Shown: in pieces, positions 8,424 through 16,204 of the stretch | Position numbering within the stretch: the first letter of the stretch is position 1 | Layout: every line of letters begins with the position of its first letter | Assembly: GCA_016285615.1 (NCBI GenBank) | Contig: JAEERB010000039.1 | Location: 1-18,537 of the forward strand | Source of the DNA: Bacteroidales bacterium | GTDB taxonomy: Bacteria > Bacteroidota > Bacteroidia > Bacteroidales > WCHB1-69 | Reading direction: 5' to 3' | DNA: 18,537 bases | Translations under genes and position numbers: made by a program | The notes under the pieces: generated by a model | What the model was told of the DNA's origin: nothing | The model's database searches: none | What the model saw: the letters and a program-made list of their open reading frames with translations, nothing else

Positions 8424-10001
8424 ATGAAACACATAGAAGGACAAATTGTGGATGTGCTTAACAGGGACATCTTTTCAGGTTCTATTGACATTGAAGACGG
8501 CAAGATTGTAGCCGTTAACCGCCATGCCACGAACGAGAAGTTCTATATTATGCCTGGCTTTGTGGATGCCCATATCCATGTCGAGAGTTCGATGTTGGCT
8601 CCTTGTGAGTATGCCCGTATGGCTATGAAGCACGGCACCGTCGCCATTGTGACCGACCCGCACGAGATTGCCAACGTTTGCGGTGTAGAGGGCGTGCGCT
8701 ATATGATGGCTGAAAGTGACCGTACGCCGTTGAAAATGTGTTTCGCCGTGCCGTCGTGTGTGCCCGCAACCTCCTTGTGCCCGTCGGGAGCCGTGGTCGA
8801 TTCATCACAGGTCGCCGAATTGCTCAAGGATCCGCACGTGTATGCCTTAGCAGAAATGATGGACTATGTGGGCGTCATTAACCATGATGCCGAGTGTGCC
8901 GCCAAGCTGGCCGCTGCCCGTCAGGCGGGCAAGCCCGTAGATGGCCATATCCCTTGCATTACGGGCGACGACTTGCGCCATTATGTCGAAGAGGGTATCT
9001 CTACCGATCATGAAGTGAACAGCTTGGCTGAGGCGGAGGAGAAACTCTCGTTGGGGATGAAAATTCTGCTCCGTCGCGGTAGTGCGGCCCGCAACCTCAA
9101 AGTGCTCCATCCGCTCATTGCGCAACATGCCGACAAACTGATGTTCTGCACTGATGACCAGAAAGCTTTCGACTTGCAAAATGGCCACATCAATAAGATG
9201 GTGGCGTCGGAAGTGCAGTTGGGCTATGACCTGTTTGATTTGCTCCGTATCGCCTCGGTGAACCCCGTGCGACATTACCACTTGCCCGTGGGATTGCTGC
9301 AACCTGGTGATCCTGCCGACTTTATCCTCTGTAAGTCGCTGACTACCTTTGATGTAGCGGAGACTTATATTGACGGAGAACCCACTTCAGGCATCGGCTA
9401 TCAGCCTGTGGAACGCATAATTAACAACTTCAAGGTGCAGCCGATCACGACTTCTCAGATTGCTTATGACCTGTCGCAATGTGAAGAGTTGCATGTCATA
9501 AAAGTGAAAGATGGTGAGTTGATTACGCCTCATCTGGTGCTCAAAAGAGGCGAGTGGGATGACATACAGAAGATTGTCGTGGTGAACCGCTATCAGGAAA
9601 ATCCTTCGATTGGCGTTGGTTTTCTTTCCAACTTTAATATTACCAATGGCGCTGTAGCCCAAAGCATTGCGCACGACAGTCACCACATCATTGCTACGGG
9701 CAGCAGCGACGAGCTGATAGTGAAAGCCGTCAACCGACTGATTGAGTTGCAGGGCGGTATTGTTGTGGTTGACGAGCACTCGGAAACCACTTTACCCTTG
9801 CCCATTGGCGGCCTGATGAGCAATGAACCTGCTGAAACTGTGGCGGCCAAGCAAATTGCACTGATTCAGCACCTTCGCAAGCTCGACTGTGTGCGTTTTT
9901 CCCCGCTCATCGCCTTGGCCTTCCTTGAACTGGTGGTCATCCCAGAACTTAAAATCACCGACAAGGGACTGTTCGATGTGGTGAAGTTCGAGTACATATA
10001 G
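8424..10001 (+). CDS. ade: Adenine deaminase
   Basis: This 525-residue amidohydrolase converts adenine to hypoxanthine and ammonia in purine salvage. It acts in the cytoplasm with a dinuclear metal centre. The first metal motif is PGFVDAHIHVESSM (44-57), with His50 and His52. TDPHEIANVCG (77-87) and EMMDYVGV (144-151) follow. Further conserved residues are His175 (VDGHIP), His196 (STDHE) and Asp244 (FCTDDQ). The C-terminal domain includes GGIVVV and LPLPIGGLMS, typical of Ade. At 525 residues it is somewhat shorter than E. coli Ade (588). The ATG at 8424 is preferred over an upstream TTG at 8394, because that TTG lies within the -7 element. It is a single-gene unit, convergent with the beta-barrel gene 31 bp away. 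Confidence 0.95.
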   Translation: MKHIEGQIVDVLNRDIFSGSIDIEDGKIVAVNRHATNEKFYIMPGFVDAHIHVESSMLAPCEYARMAMKHGTVAIVTDPHEIANVCGVEGVRYMMAESDRTPLKMCFAVPSCVPATSLCPSGAVVDSSQVAELLKDPHVYALAEMMDYVGVINHDAECAAKLAAARQAGKPVDGHIPCITGDDLRHYVEEGISTDHEVNSLAEAEEKLSLGMKILLRRGSAARNLKVLHPLIAQHADKLMFCTDDQKAFDLQNGHINKMVASEVQLGYDLFDLLRIASVNPVRHYHLPVGLLQPGDPADFILCKSLTTFDVAETYIDGEPTSGIGYQPVERIINNFKVQPITTSQIAYDLSQCEELHVIKVKDGELITPHLVLKRGEWDDIQKIVVVNRYQENPSIGVGFLSNFNITNGAVAQSIAHDSHHIIATGSSDELIVKAVNRLIELQGGIVVVDEHSETTLPLPIGGLMSNEPAETVAAKQIALIQHLRKLDCVRFSPLIALAFLELVVIPELKITDKGLFDVVKFEYI

Positions 10002-10032
10002 AAGGTGACTGCGCTTGTCGAAGGCATCGACG

Positions 10033-11070
10033 TTAGTATTGCACCTGCAAACTCAGATAGACGTAATGGTTAAGATGCCCGTTGGGAGAGATGAGCATAC
10101 GGTAGTTGGGCGTGATTTGTACATACTTGATGGGCGAATACTGAAAGCCTGTAGTGATGGTGTGTCCGCTGAGCGGGTCGTCGTCAAGGTTGGAAAAGAG
10201 GTAGTCCCAACGGCTGAAAATTTCAAAATTCTTAGGTAGGACAAACGACGCATAAGCTGAAATGCCGTGCTGGTGGTAGCCCGCCTTAAAGTGCGAATTG
10301 AACAGGTTGTTGAATTCAGCGGCAATGGTGAACAGGCGATGCTGGTAGCCCGCAAAGAACGACAGATTTTCCTGCGCTTTGCCCAGAGTGTCGGTATCGG
10401 CTTCGTCGCCACGGTCGGCGAAAACACGGATTGCCAACCCTTTGATAGGCCTAAAAGTGATACCTGCGCCGTACTTGAATTTGTTGTCAACATGCAGTTT
10501 GCGGTATCCTTCGCCGTTGACAAACATGGCGTCGGCTTCGAGCCAGCGGGTGAATCTGTATCGAACCGTCACACCTAAGTCGGCAGCCTTACCAAAGTCC
10601 TTGATATCCTGGAACGAGCGAAGCATATAACTATATTTCCAGTAGTCCATCTGTAAGGTGAACTGCTCAAGCGGTACCAACCCCACTTTAAGGGTAAGGT
10701 TGCGTGGCTCCCAACACAGCATGGCGTATTTGACGTATGCAATTCGTTCTATTTCAGAACCTACAATTTTTGGAAGACCCACGTCAAATAAAATGGTGGT
10801 GGACAATGTCTTGGTGAAATCAAGGCGATAGCCGAGGTAGGAACGGTCGAGTTCAAACCCGATGTCTTTGCGTTTCTCGCCAAAGCCGCTGTGAAAGTTG
10901 ACAAACAGGAGGATGATGGGCTTGCCATGGATTTTGAATTTCTTCGCGCTGTCGCTTTTGACCGTCACTGAATCACTCGCTGTGGGCTGTGCTATCAGCG
11001 TGGAATAAGAGGTCACAAATAACAGAATAGAGGCAAGAATTTTGTAGAAAACTTGTCGGTAAGGTGTCAT
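10033..11070 (-). CDS. Outer-membrane beta-barrel protein, porin-like
   Basis: This predicted 345-residue outer-membrane protein has no firm family name that I recognise. A signal peptide covers residues 1-28 (MTPYRQ, hydrophobic ILASILLFV, then LIAQ). The mature part alternates hydrophobic and polar residues with many aromatic strand ends, for example FELDRSYLGYRLDFTKTL (72-89) and VRYRFTRWLEADAMFV (169-184). It ends in the strand VYLSLQVQY, a C-terminal aromatic typical of BAM substrates. The overall look is that of phosphate-selective or OprO-like porins, but this is not certain. The start at 11070 overlaps the TGA of the upstream GH3-like gene as ATGA, indicating translational coupling. 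An alternative start at 11163 would put 31 basic residues ahead of the signal peptide and is unlikely. Confidence 0.85.
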   Translation of the reverse strand: MTPYRQVFYKILASILLFVTSYSTLIAQPTASDSVTVKSDSAKKFKIHGKPIILLFVNFHSGFGEKRKDIGFELDRSYLGYRLDFTKTLSTTILFDVGLPKIVGSEIERIAYVKYAMLCWEPRNLTLKVGLVPLEQFTLQMDYWKYSYMLRSFQDIKDFGKAADLGVTVRYRFTRWLEADAMFVNGEGYRKLHVDNKFKYGAGITFRPIKGLAIRVFADRGDEADTDTLGKAQENLSFFAGYQHRLFTIAAEFNNLFNSHFKAGYHQHGISAYASFVLPKNFEIFSRWDYLFSNLDDDPLSGHTITTGFQYSPIKYVQITPNYRMLISPNGHLNHYVYLSLQVQY

Positions 11071-12578
11071 ATTATGGCTAAAATTTCGGTGATGATGCTT
11101 CTGTCGTTCTGTAGGCGCGGCACTTTGTGCTGTCCGCCCAGTTTGTTGCGCGAGGCGAGCCATTTGAGAAAGGTACCTTGCGGAAGTACATGTATCAAAG
11201 GCCTTTTGAGTAATAGGTCGTCGGTGCGCTTGGCTTCGTAGTCGGAGTTGAGTTGCTTCAAGCTCTGGTCGAGAATGTCGGTAAAAAGTTCCAGATTGTC
11301 AGGTTGTTGTGAGAACTCAATTGCCCACTCGTGACAAGCATGGTCGTGGGCATCCATGTAGACGGGCGCTGCCGTGTAGTCGGTGAGGATGGCATGGGTG
11401 GCGCGACAAGCTTCCTCAAGGGCTTTGTCGGCATTATCCACAATCAACTCTTCGCCGAAAACATTGATATAATGACTGGTACGTCCTGTAATCTTAAATC
11501 TGTACGGATTTAGTGAGGTGAATTCGATGGTGTCGCCAATCTTGTAACGCCAAAGGCCGGCCATGGTGGTGATGACGAGAGCGTAGGTCTGTCCTAATTT
11601 AACATCTTGTAGAAGAACGCTTTGCGAATCGGCGGCGTTGCCGATATCATCCATCGGAATGAACTCGTAAAAGACACCGTGGTCGCAGAGCAATAGCATA
11701 TCATCGCTTTCGGTCGTGTCTTGAAATCCGAAGAAACCTTCCGAGGCATTGTAGGTGTTAATGTAGGTGAAGTTATCCTTGGGGATAATCTGCTTAAACT
11801 CTTCTCTGTAAGGGGCAAAGGCCACACCGCCGTGGAAATAGACTTCCAGATTGGGCCACACCTCAAGAATGTTGCTTTTGCCAGCTATTTCCATCACTCG
11901 CTTCAATACCAGCAACATCCACGAAGGAACTCCCGAAATGGTGGTGACATTTTCGCGGTAAGTCTCCGAGGCCATCAGCTCAAGTTTCTGATTCCAGTCT
12001 TGCATTAGCAGTATCTCTCTGCGCGGTGCTTTGAGAATGTCGCCCAGGGAAGGCATGTTGGCCAGCAGGATGGCGGATACATCACCGCAGCGCACATTGC
12101 TGTTTTGTTCCATGGTATGGAAACTGCCGCCTAATGCCACTGATTTGCCACCAAACATTTGTGTGTCAGGAAATAGGTGACTATAGACTATCAGCTCGTC
12201 GCTGGCTGCTGCGTAGTTGTTCTTGTAGAGTGCATCGCTGCTGACAGGAATGTATTTGCTCTTGGCGCTGGTGGTGCCCGATGATTTGGCCATCCACTTG
12301 ATGGGCTTGTCCCAAAGAATATTGCTCTCTCCGCGTATAATGCGTTCTACATAAGGCATTAACGAAGGGTAATCGTGGATGGGCATGGCCTGTCTGAACT
12401 GCTCAACCGACATGTTGGAAGTGGTGCCGTAACTTTTTCCAATCAAAGTCTTGTCGCAGTGCCGTATGAGTTGTTTGAAAAGCTTCTCCTGTGTCTCGCA
12501 TTGCTTCTCAAGGAGCGTTGTAAGTCGTTTGTGCTGAGACAGAAAGAAACTGCGAACAAGAGTGTTGAGTAGTTGCAT
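11067..12578 (-). CDS. GH3-family (ANL superfamily) acyl-adenylating protein
   Basis: This 503-residue cytoplasmic protein resembles plant GH3 proteins, which adenylate carboxylic acids such as auxin or jasmonate and join them to amino acids. Visible motifs are the phosphate-binding loop SSGTTSAKSKYIP (99-111), YNASEGFFGFQ (276-286), the ATP-site segment LWRYKIGD (342-349) and the hinge ITGRTSHYINVFGEEL (363-378). The C-terminal domain runs to about 503 and includes RPLIHVLPQGTF. The substrate of bacterial GH3-like enzymes is not established, and none is claimed here. The ATG at 12578 is chosen because an upstream start at 12638 would read back through the promoter gap into ispE. The gene overlaps the downstream beta-barrel gene by four bases (ATGA), so both are made from one transcript. 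It is divergent from ispE. Confidence 0.9.
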   Translation of the reverse strand: MQLLNTLVRSFFLSQHKRLTTLLEKQCETQEKLFKQLIRHCDKTLIGKSYGTTSNMSVEQFRQAMPIHDYPSLMPYVERIIRGESNILWDKPIKWMAKSSGTTSAKSKYIPVSSDALYKNNYAAASDELIVYSHLFPDTQMFGGKSVALGGSFHTMEQNSNVRCGDVSAILLANMPSLGDILKAPRREILLMQDWNQKLELMASETYRENVTTISGVPSWMLLVLKRVMEIAGKSNILEVWPNLEVYFHGGVAFAPYREEFKQIIPKDNFTYINTYNASEGFFGFQDTTESDDMLLLCDHGVFYEFIPMDDIGNAADSQSVLLQDVKLGQTYALVITTMAGLWRYKIGDTIEFTSLNPYRFKITGRTSHYINVFGEELIVDNADKALEEACRATHAILTDYTAAPVYMDAHDHACHEWAIEFSQQPDNLELFTDILDQSLKQLNSDYEAKRTDDLLLKRPLIHVLPQGTFLKWLASRNKLGGQHKVPRLQNDRSIITEILAII

Positions 12579-12587
12579 GATTTTTCT

Positions 12588-12595
12588 TAAATTTG
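12588..12595 (+). promoter_or_regulatory. -7 element for ispE
   Basis: TAAATTTG matches TAnnTTTG on the plus strand, 20 bp before the ispE ATG. The predicted start is near 12602 and the leader would be only about 14 nt. A weak -33 candidate, GTTG at 12564-12567, lies in the coding start of the GH3-like gene. Confidence 0.6.
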
Positions 12596-12599
12596 CAAG

Positions 12600-12607
12600 C
12601 AAAAGTA
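12600..12607 (-). promoter_or_regulatory. -7 element for the GH3-like/beta-barrel operon
   Basis: Read on the minus strand, 12607-12600 is TACTTTTG, a match to TAnnTTTG. It lies 21 bp before the GH3-like ATG and four bases from the plus-strand -7 element of ispE. Its -33 region must lie within ispE, where only a poor CTTG is seen. Confidence 0.5.
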
Positions 12608-12615
12608 AGAAAAAA

Positions 12616-13395
12616 ATGGTCATCCGCCCGCTATGCAAGATTAATATCGGTCTGAATATTGTGGAAAAAAGGAAAGATGGTTTCCATAGTATCGAAACAG
12701 TCTTCTATCCCATATCGCAATGGACTGATACTCTTGAGATAACAACTTGTGAGGGCGACTCATCGCTGGTCGTTGAGCCGCAAGGGCTGACTACCACGAT
12801 GGAGGATAATCTCTGCATGAAGGCGTTGCGCTTGCTGCAGCGCGACTTGCCTGTCGGCCAAGTGACGATGCGGCTGCAGAAGAATATCCCTGTTGGCGCT
12901 GGCCTCGGCGGCGGCTCAAGTGATGCCGCTGCTGTGCTTAATGCCTTGAACGAACTGTTTCATCTGAATCTTACCGACGAAGCGCTGCAACGCTACGCTG
13001 CGCAGCTGGGCAGCGATGTCGCTTTCTTCATTCGCTCGATGCCAGTCTATGCTACGGGCAGGGGAGAGGTGATGCGCCCCATTTCCATCGACCTGTCGCA
13101 GAAAGTGATTACCGTCATCCATCCGGGCTTGCACATCTCTACGGCTGAGGCATACGCCGGTGTGACCCCGCACAAGGCCGATTATTCGCTTGAAGAGGCG
13201 GTGAAATTGCCTGTCAGTGAATGGAAGGGATTGATTAAGAATGATTTTGAAGACACGCTGTTTGTCCGTTATCCTGTGCTGCAACGGTTGAAGGAACACT
13301 TGTATGCGCAAGGCGCCGACTATGTGTCACTCTCGGGCAGTGGCTCAGCTGTATATGCTATCGGAGATGAGAAATATTTTGGATTAAATCATTGA
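12616..13395 (+). CDS. ispE: 4-diphosphocytidyl-2-C-methyl-D-erythritol kinase
   Basis: This 259-residue GHMP-superfamily kinase phosphorylates CDP-methylerythritol at the 2-hydroxyl in the MEP route to isoprenoid precursors. Motif 1 is KINIGLNI with Lys8. The ATP loop is PVGAGLGGGSSDAAA (92-106). The catalytic aspartate is Asp134 in GSDVAFF. Motif 3 is SLSGSGSAVYA (238-248). It is a little shorter than the E. coli enzyme (283), mainly at the C-terminus, but all three motifs are intact. The ATG at 12616 is preferred over an in-frame ATG at 12562, which would overlap the start of the divergent GH3-like gene and lie upstream of the -7 element. The sialidase-like gene begins after only 7 bp, so the two are probably one operon. 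Confidence 0.96.
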   Translation: MVIRPLCKINIGLNIVEKRKDGFHSIETVFYPISQWTDTLEITTCEGDSSLVVEPQGLTTTMEDNLCMKALRLLQRDLPVGQVTMRLQKNIPVGAGLGGGSSDAAAVLNALNELFHLNLTDEALQRYAAQLGSDVAFFIRSMPVYATGRGEVMRPISIDLSQKVITVIHPGLHISTAEAYAGVTPHKADYSLEEAVKLPVSEWKGLIKNDFEDTLFVRYPVLQRLKEHLYAQGADYVSLSGSGSAVYAIGDEKYFGLNH

Positions 13396-13402
13396 TTTAT
13401 AT

Positions 13403-15235
13403 ATGTTTGTGAAAACAAAAAGACATTTATACTATGGCCTTTTAGGCATTGTTCTGCTGGTTTTGTTCGCTAATGTTGCGGGCTATGCCCAGGAGACTAT
13501 CAAGGCAGAGCCGTTTTATCTGAAGGCCCTCCAGAATCGTTTGAGTGAGGATGAAACGCAGATGTTGCGAGCTATCTATGCGCCGACGGTGGTGGGTGTA
13601 CCACCGTCAGATGCGCGTGCAGATATGTGTGTGATGCCCGACGGCGAGATTCGTGTCTATGGCGCACGCTACCGCACGCCTGAACAGCCGAAAGGTATTC
13701 CCGTCTATATCGCCTCGACCGATGGTGGTCTTTCGTGGAAACAATACTTCCATAAAGGTGTGATGGGCTCAGCTACCTATTTCCCAGAATGGGGATTGTG
13801 GATAAAATGTGCGGAAAATGCTGGTAATGAGATGGGTACTTTTGTTTTGATTTCAAAAGAGGGCCCCGATGCCACTACTACTGATGCTGTCAAGGTGAGT
13901 CGAAGGAAGCATGAGGGTGCTTTTCTGCCGCAGCGGACTGCCGATGGGAAGCGCGTGTTTTTCACGGCTCAGCAATTAGATGAAAATCAAGAGAAACCGG
14001 CTGTCTATTTCTATTCCGACAATAAGGGAAAATCCTTCCAACAGGTGGTGGTTCATCAGCCGGAGCAGCAGCGCGTGGTTTATCCGCATAAGGATGTCCG
14101 CTGGTCGGTTGGCAACGGTACAGAGCCTGTTGTATGTGAAGTGGAGAAGGGTAAAATGCTGATGCTTCTACGCAATTCCACCGACTGCTTCTACCAAAGC
14201 TTCTCGTACGACCGTGGCAGCAGTTGGACTGTGCCTCAGCCGTCGCCATTTCAGGGCACCAATACAACGCCGTTCCTGCTCCGTCTGTCCGATGGTCGCA
14301 TTGTGGCCTTCTGGAACAACTCGCGGCCATTGCCCGAAGTGGACCACAAACAGCAGCCCAATGCCAAGGAGAGCGTGCTGAAAGGCACTTGCGAGGATTA
14401 CTTCACCAACCGCGATGTGAGTCATGTGGCTATCAGCGATGATGGTGGTCGCACTTGGAAAGGTGTTCGCGAGCTCTATTTGAATAGTATTCGTAACAAT
14501 GCGGATTTCAGATATTTAGGAACGCCACTTTCGTCAAATGACAAGAGTGTGCACCAGTTTCAGGCCATCGAGTTGCCCTATCATAAAGTGCTGGTGGCTG
14601 TTGGTCAGAATGAAGCGTCGCGACGTCTGCTCATTTTCGATGTGGATTGGTTGTATGAAACGGAGCGTTTTGAGGATTTCTACGAGGGCTTGGCCAACGT
14701 CTCAACGCAAGTCTATTTGAAAAGTGTGGTCGGCCACACCGATCGCAATGGGCATTGTGCCTATAACCGGACCGACGGCGCCGTGAAGGTGCCCGATCCG
14801 ACAGGCTCCACTTGGGAAGTGGTGCAGCTTTCGCGCATCAACGACCCGCGCCTGGTCAGTCCCATTCAAGGGTTGGTGTGGAATTTTCCTGCTGCCATGC
14901 AAGGAGAGGTCGAAACGGAAATCTATTTGGCCGAGGATGCTGCGAATATTTCCTTGAGCGATTGCTGGTATAATCCGTGCGACGAGTACGCACCCGAATT
15001 TTCTCTCTTTTCTTTCCATATTGATAAAAACAAAATGTCGTTAGGCCAGTTTCACAAAGTGAAATTCGCCTTTGATTTGGCAGCTCGAAAAGCCGATATG
15101 TTTATTGATGGTCATTATGTTGAATCTTGCACTCTGAAACATGATTTCCATATCGGTCTGTCATACATTATTATACAATGTCAGGCTGCAAAAGAGTCGG
15201 AGGGTTTGTATGTGAAAAGTCTGCACAAAAAATAA
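13403..15235 (+). CDS. Secreted Asp-box (sialidase-superfamily) beta-propeller protein
   Basis: This 610-residue exported protein is predicted to be a six-bladed propeller of the sialidase/BNR type. A signal peptide spans about residues 1-29 (hydrophobic LLGIVLLVLFANVAGYA). Four Asp boxes are visible: STDGGLSW (105-112), SDNKGKSF (205-212), SYDRGSSW (268-275) and SDDGGRTW (345-352). EPVVCEVEKGKMLMLLRN (241-258) resembles the sialidase segment carrying a catalytic glutamate and one arginine of the carboxylate-binding triad. Residues from about 500 to 605 look like a beta-sandwich of the LamG/concanavalin type. The FRIP motif of classical sialidases is not seen, so activity on sialic acid is uncertain and another glycan is possible. 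The gene follows ispE by 7 bp, an odd partner for a glycan-active secreted protein. Confidence 0.82.
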   Translation: MFVKTKRHLYYGLLGIVLLVLFANVAGYAQETIKAEPFYLKALQNRLSEDETQMLRAIYAPTVVGVPPSDARADMCVMPDGEIRVYGARYRTPEQPKGIPVYIASTDGGLSWKQYFHKGVMGSATYFPEWGLWIKCAENAGNEMGTFVLISKEGPDATTTDAVKVSRRKHEGAFLPQRTADGKRVFFTAQQLDENQEKPAVYFYSDNKGKSFQQVVVHQPEQQRVVYPHKDVRWSVGNGTEPVVCEVEKGKMLMLLRNSTDCFYQSFSYDRGSSWTVPQPSPFQGTNTTPFLLRLSDGRIVAFWNNSRPLPEVDHKQQPNAKESVLKGTCEDYFTNRDVSHVAISDDGGRTWKGVRELYLNSIRNNADFRYLGTPLSSNDKSVHQFQAIELPYHKVLVAVGQNEASRRLLIFDVDWLYETERFEDFYEGLANVSTQVYLKSVVGHTDRNGHCAYNRTDGAVKVPDPTGSTWEVVQLSRINDPRLVSPIQGLVWNFPAAMQGEVETEIYLAEDAANISLSDCWYNPCDEYAPEFSLFSFHIDKNKMSLGQFHKVKFAFDLAARKADMFIDGHYVESCTLKHDFHIGLSYIIIQCQAAKESEGLYVKSLHKK

Positions 15236-15292
15236 GAATTAAACTCTTTTTGCAGGAATGAAATAGATACCTGTTTGGAATGATTTTTTATT

Positions 15293-15300
15293 TAAATTTG
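15293..15300 (+). promoter_or_regulatory. -7 element before the zinc metallopeptidase gene
   Basis: TAAATTTG matches TAnnTTTG, 29 bp before the ATG at 15330. The nearest TTTG upstream (15274-15277) is only 15 nt away, so the -33 half is weak. It marks a probable new transcription unit in the 94-bp gap after the sialidase-like gene. Confidence 0.55.
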
Positions 15301-15329
15301 CAGATTAATCCTAAAAAAATTGTGTCATT

Positions 15330-16175
15330 ATGAGATTAGACGGAAGAAGAGAAAGTACCAACGTGGACGACCGCCGCGGTAAGAAAGTGGGTGCCGGTAT
15401 CGGTATCGGCGGCCTTATTATTGCAGGTGTCATTTTTTTGCTGACGGGAAAGATTCCTACGAACTTGATTCAGAATATGAATGTGAGCAGCAGCACCGAA
15501 ACGGCCTATACGCCGACGGCAGAAGAAGAGGAACTCGCTTCTTTCGCCAAAAAGATTCTGGCTGGTACCGAGGATGTGTGGACCGCTGAATTCAAGAAGA
15601 TGGGCAGAACATACGACCCGCCGAAATTGGTGCTTTTCACCGACGCTGTACAGTCGGGCTGCGGCAATGCCACTTCCTCGTCGGGCCCGTTCTATTGCTC
15701 AGCAGACCAGACCGTCTATATCGACCTTTCGTTCTTCAGCAGTATGAAGCAGCAGTTCGGCACGGCTGGCGACTTTGCGTATGCATACGTCATTGCGCAT
15801 GAGGTAGGCCATCATGTGCAGTATCTGCTTGGAACATTGAGCGCTGCGCATCAGAAAATGCAGCAGGTGAGCAAGACCGAAAGCAACCAGATCAGTGTGC
15901 GCCTGGAACTGCAAGCCGACTTCTACGCTGGCGTTTGGGCTAATCGCGACAATGCCATGTTCAACTCGTTAGAAGAAGGCGACATCGACGAAGGTCTGGC
16001 TATCGCTGCCCGTATCGGCGACGACTACCTGCAAAAACGTGCGCAAGGCTACACCGTTCCTGAATCGTTCAACCACGGTACATCGGCTCAGCGCTCTAAG
16101 TGGCTCAAGAAAGGTATTACCACAGGCGATGTGAAACAAGGTGACACCTTCTCGCCAGCTTATAGCCAATTGTAA
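15330..16175 (+). CDS. ypfJ: Membrane-anchored neutral zinc metallopeptidase (YpfJ family)
   Basis: This 281-residue putative protease belongs to the neutral zinc metallopeptidase family (Pfam Zn_peptidase, E. coli YpfJ). It opens with the family's charged RLDGRRES...DDRRG segment. One membrane helix follows at about 22-39 (GAGIGIGGLIIAGVIFLL), so the catalytic domain probably lies in the periplasm. The zinc-binding HEVGH is at 157-161. A downstream ELQADFYAGVWA (193-204) supplies the expected acidic third ligand region. Two cysteines, Cys111 and Cys123, flank a Ser-rich loop in the GCGNA...GPFYC motif. Physiological substrates of the family are unknown. It leads a close series with a lipoprotein gene 29 bp downstream and then a dehydrogenase gene. 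Confidence 0.93.
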   Translation: MRLDGRRESTNVDDRRGKKVGAGIGIGGLIIAGVIFLLTGKIPTNLIQNMNVSSSTETAYTPTAEEEELASFAKKILAGTEDVWTAEFKKMGRTYDPPKLVLFTDAVQSGCGNATSSSGPFYCSADQTVYIDLSFFSSMKQQFGTAGDFAYAYVIAHEVGHHVQYLLGTLSAAHQKMQQVSKTESNQISVRLELQADFYAGVWANRDNAMFNSLEEGDIDEGLAIAARIGDDYLQKRAQGYTVPESFNHGTSAQRSKWLKKGITTGDVKQGDTFSPAYSQL

Positions 16176-16204
16176 TATTTGTGTAAATGCTTTTTCCTTA
16201 TAAT

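Noticed and set aside
10017..10031. Hairpin GTCGA-AGGCA-TCGAC between convergent ade and the beta-barrel gene
   Set aside because: A 5-bp stem without a T-run on either side is too weak to call a terminator, although its position between convergent genes is suggestive.
10015..10239. Short plus-strand open frames at 10015-10239 and 10267-10578
   Set aside because: They run antisense to the beta-barrel gene, which has a signal peptide, barrel pattern and coupled start.
16170..16185. Possible promoter around TAATATTTG before the lipoprotein gene
   Set aside because: The TA and TTTG halves are not spaced as TAnnTTTG, and the short gap to the protease gene makes co-transcription more likely.
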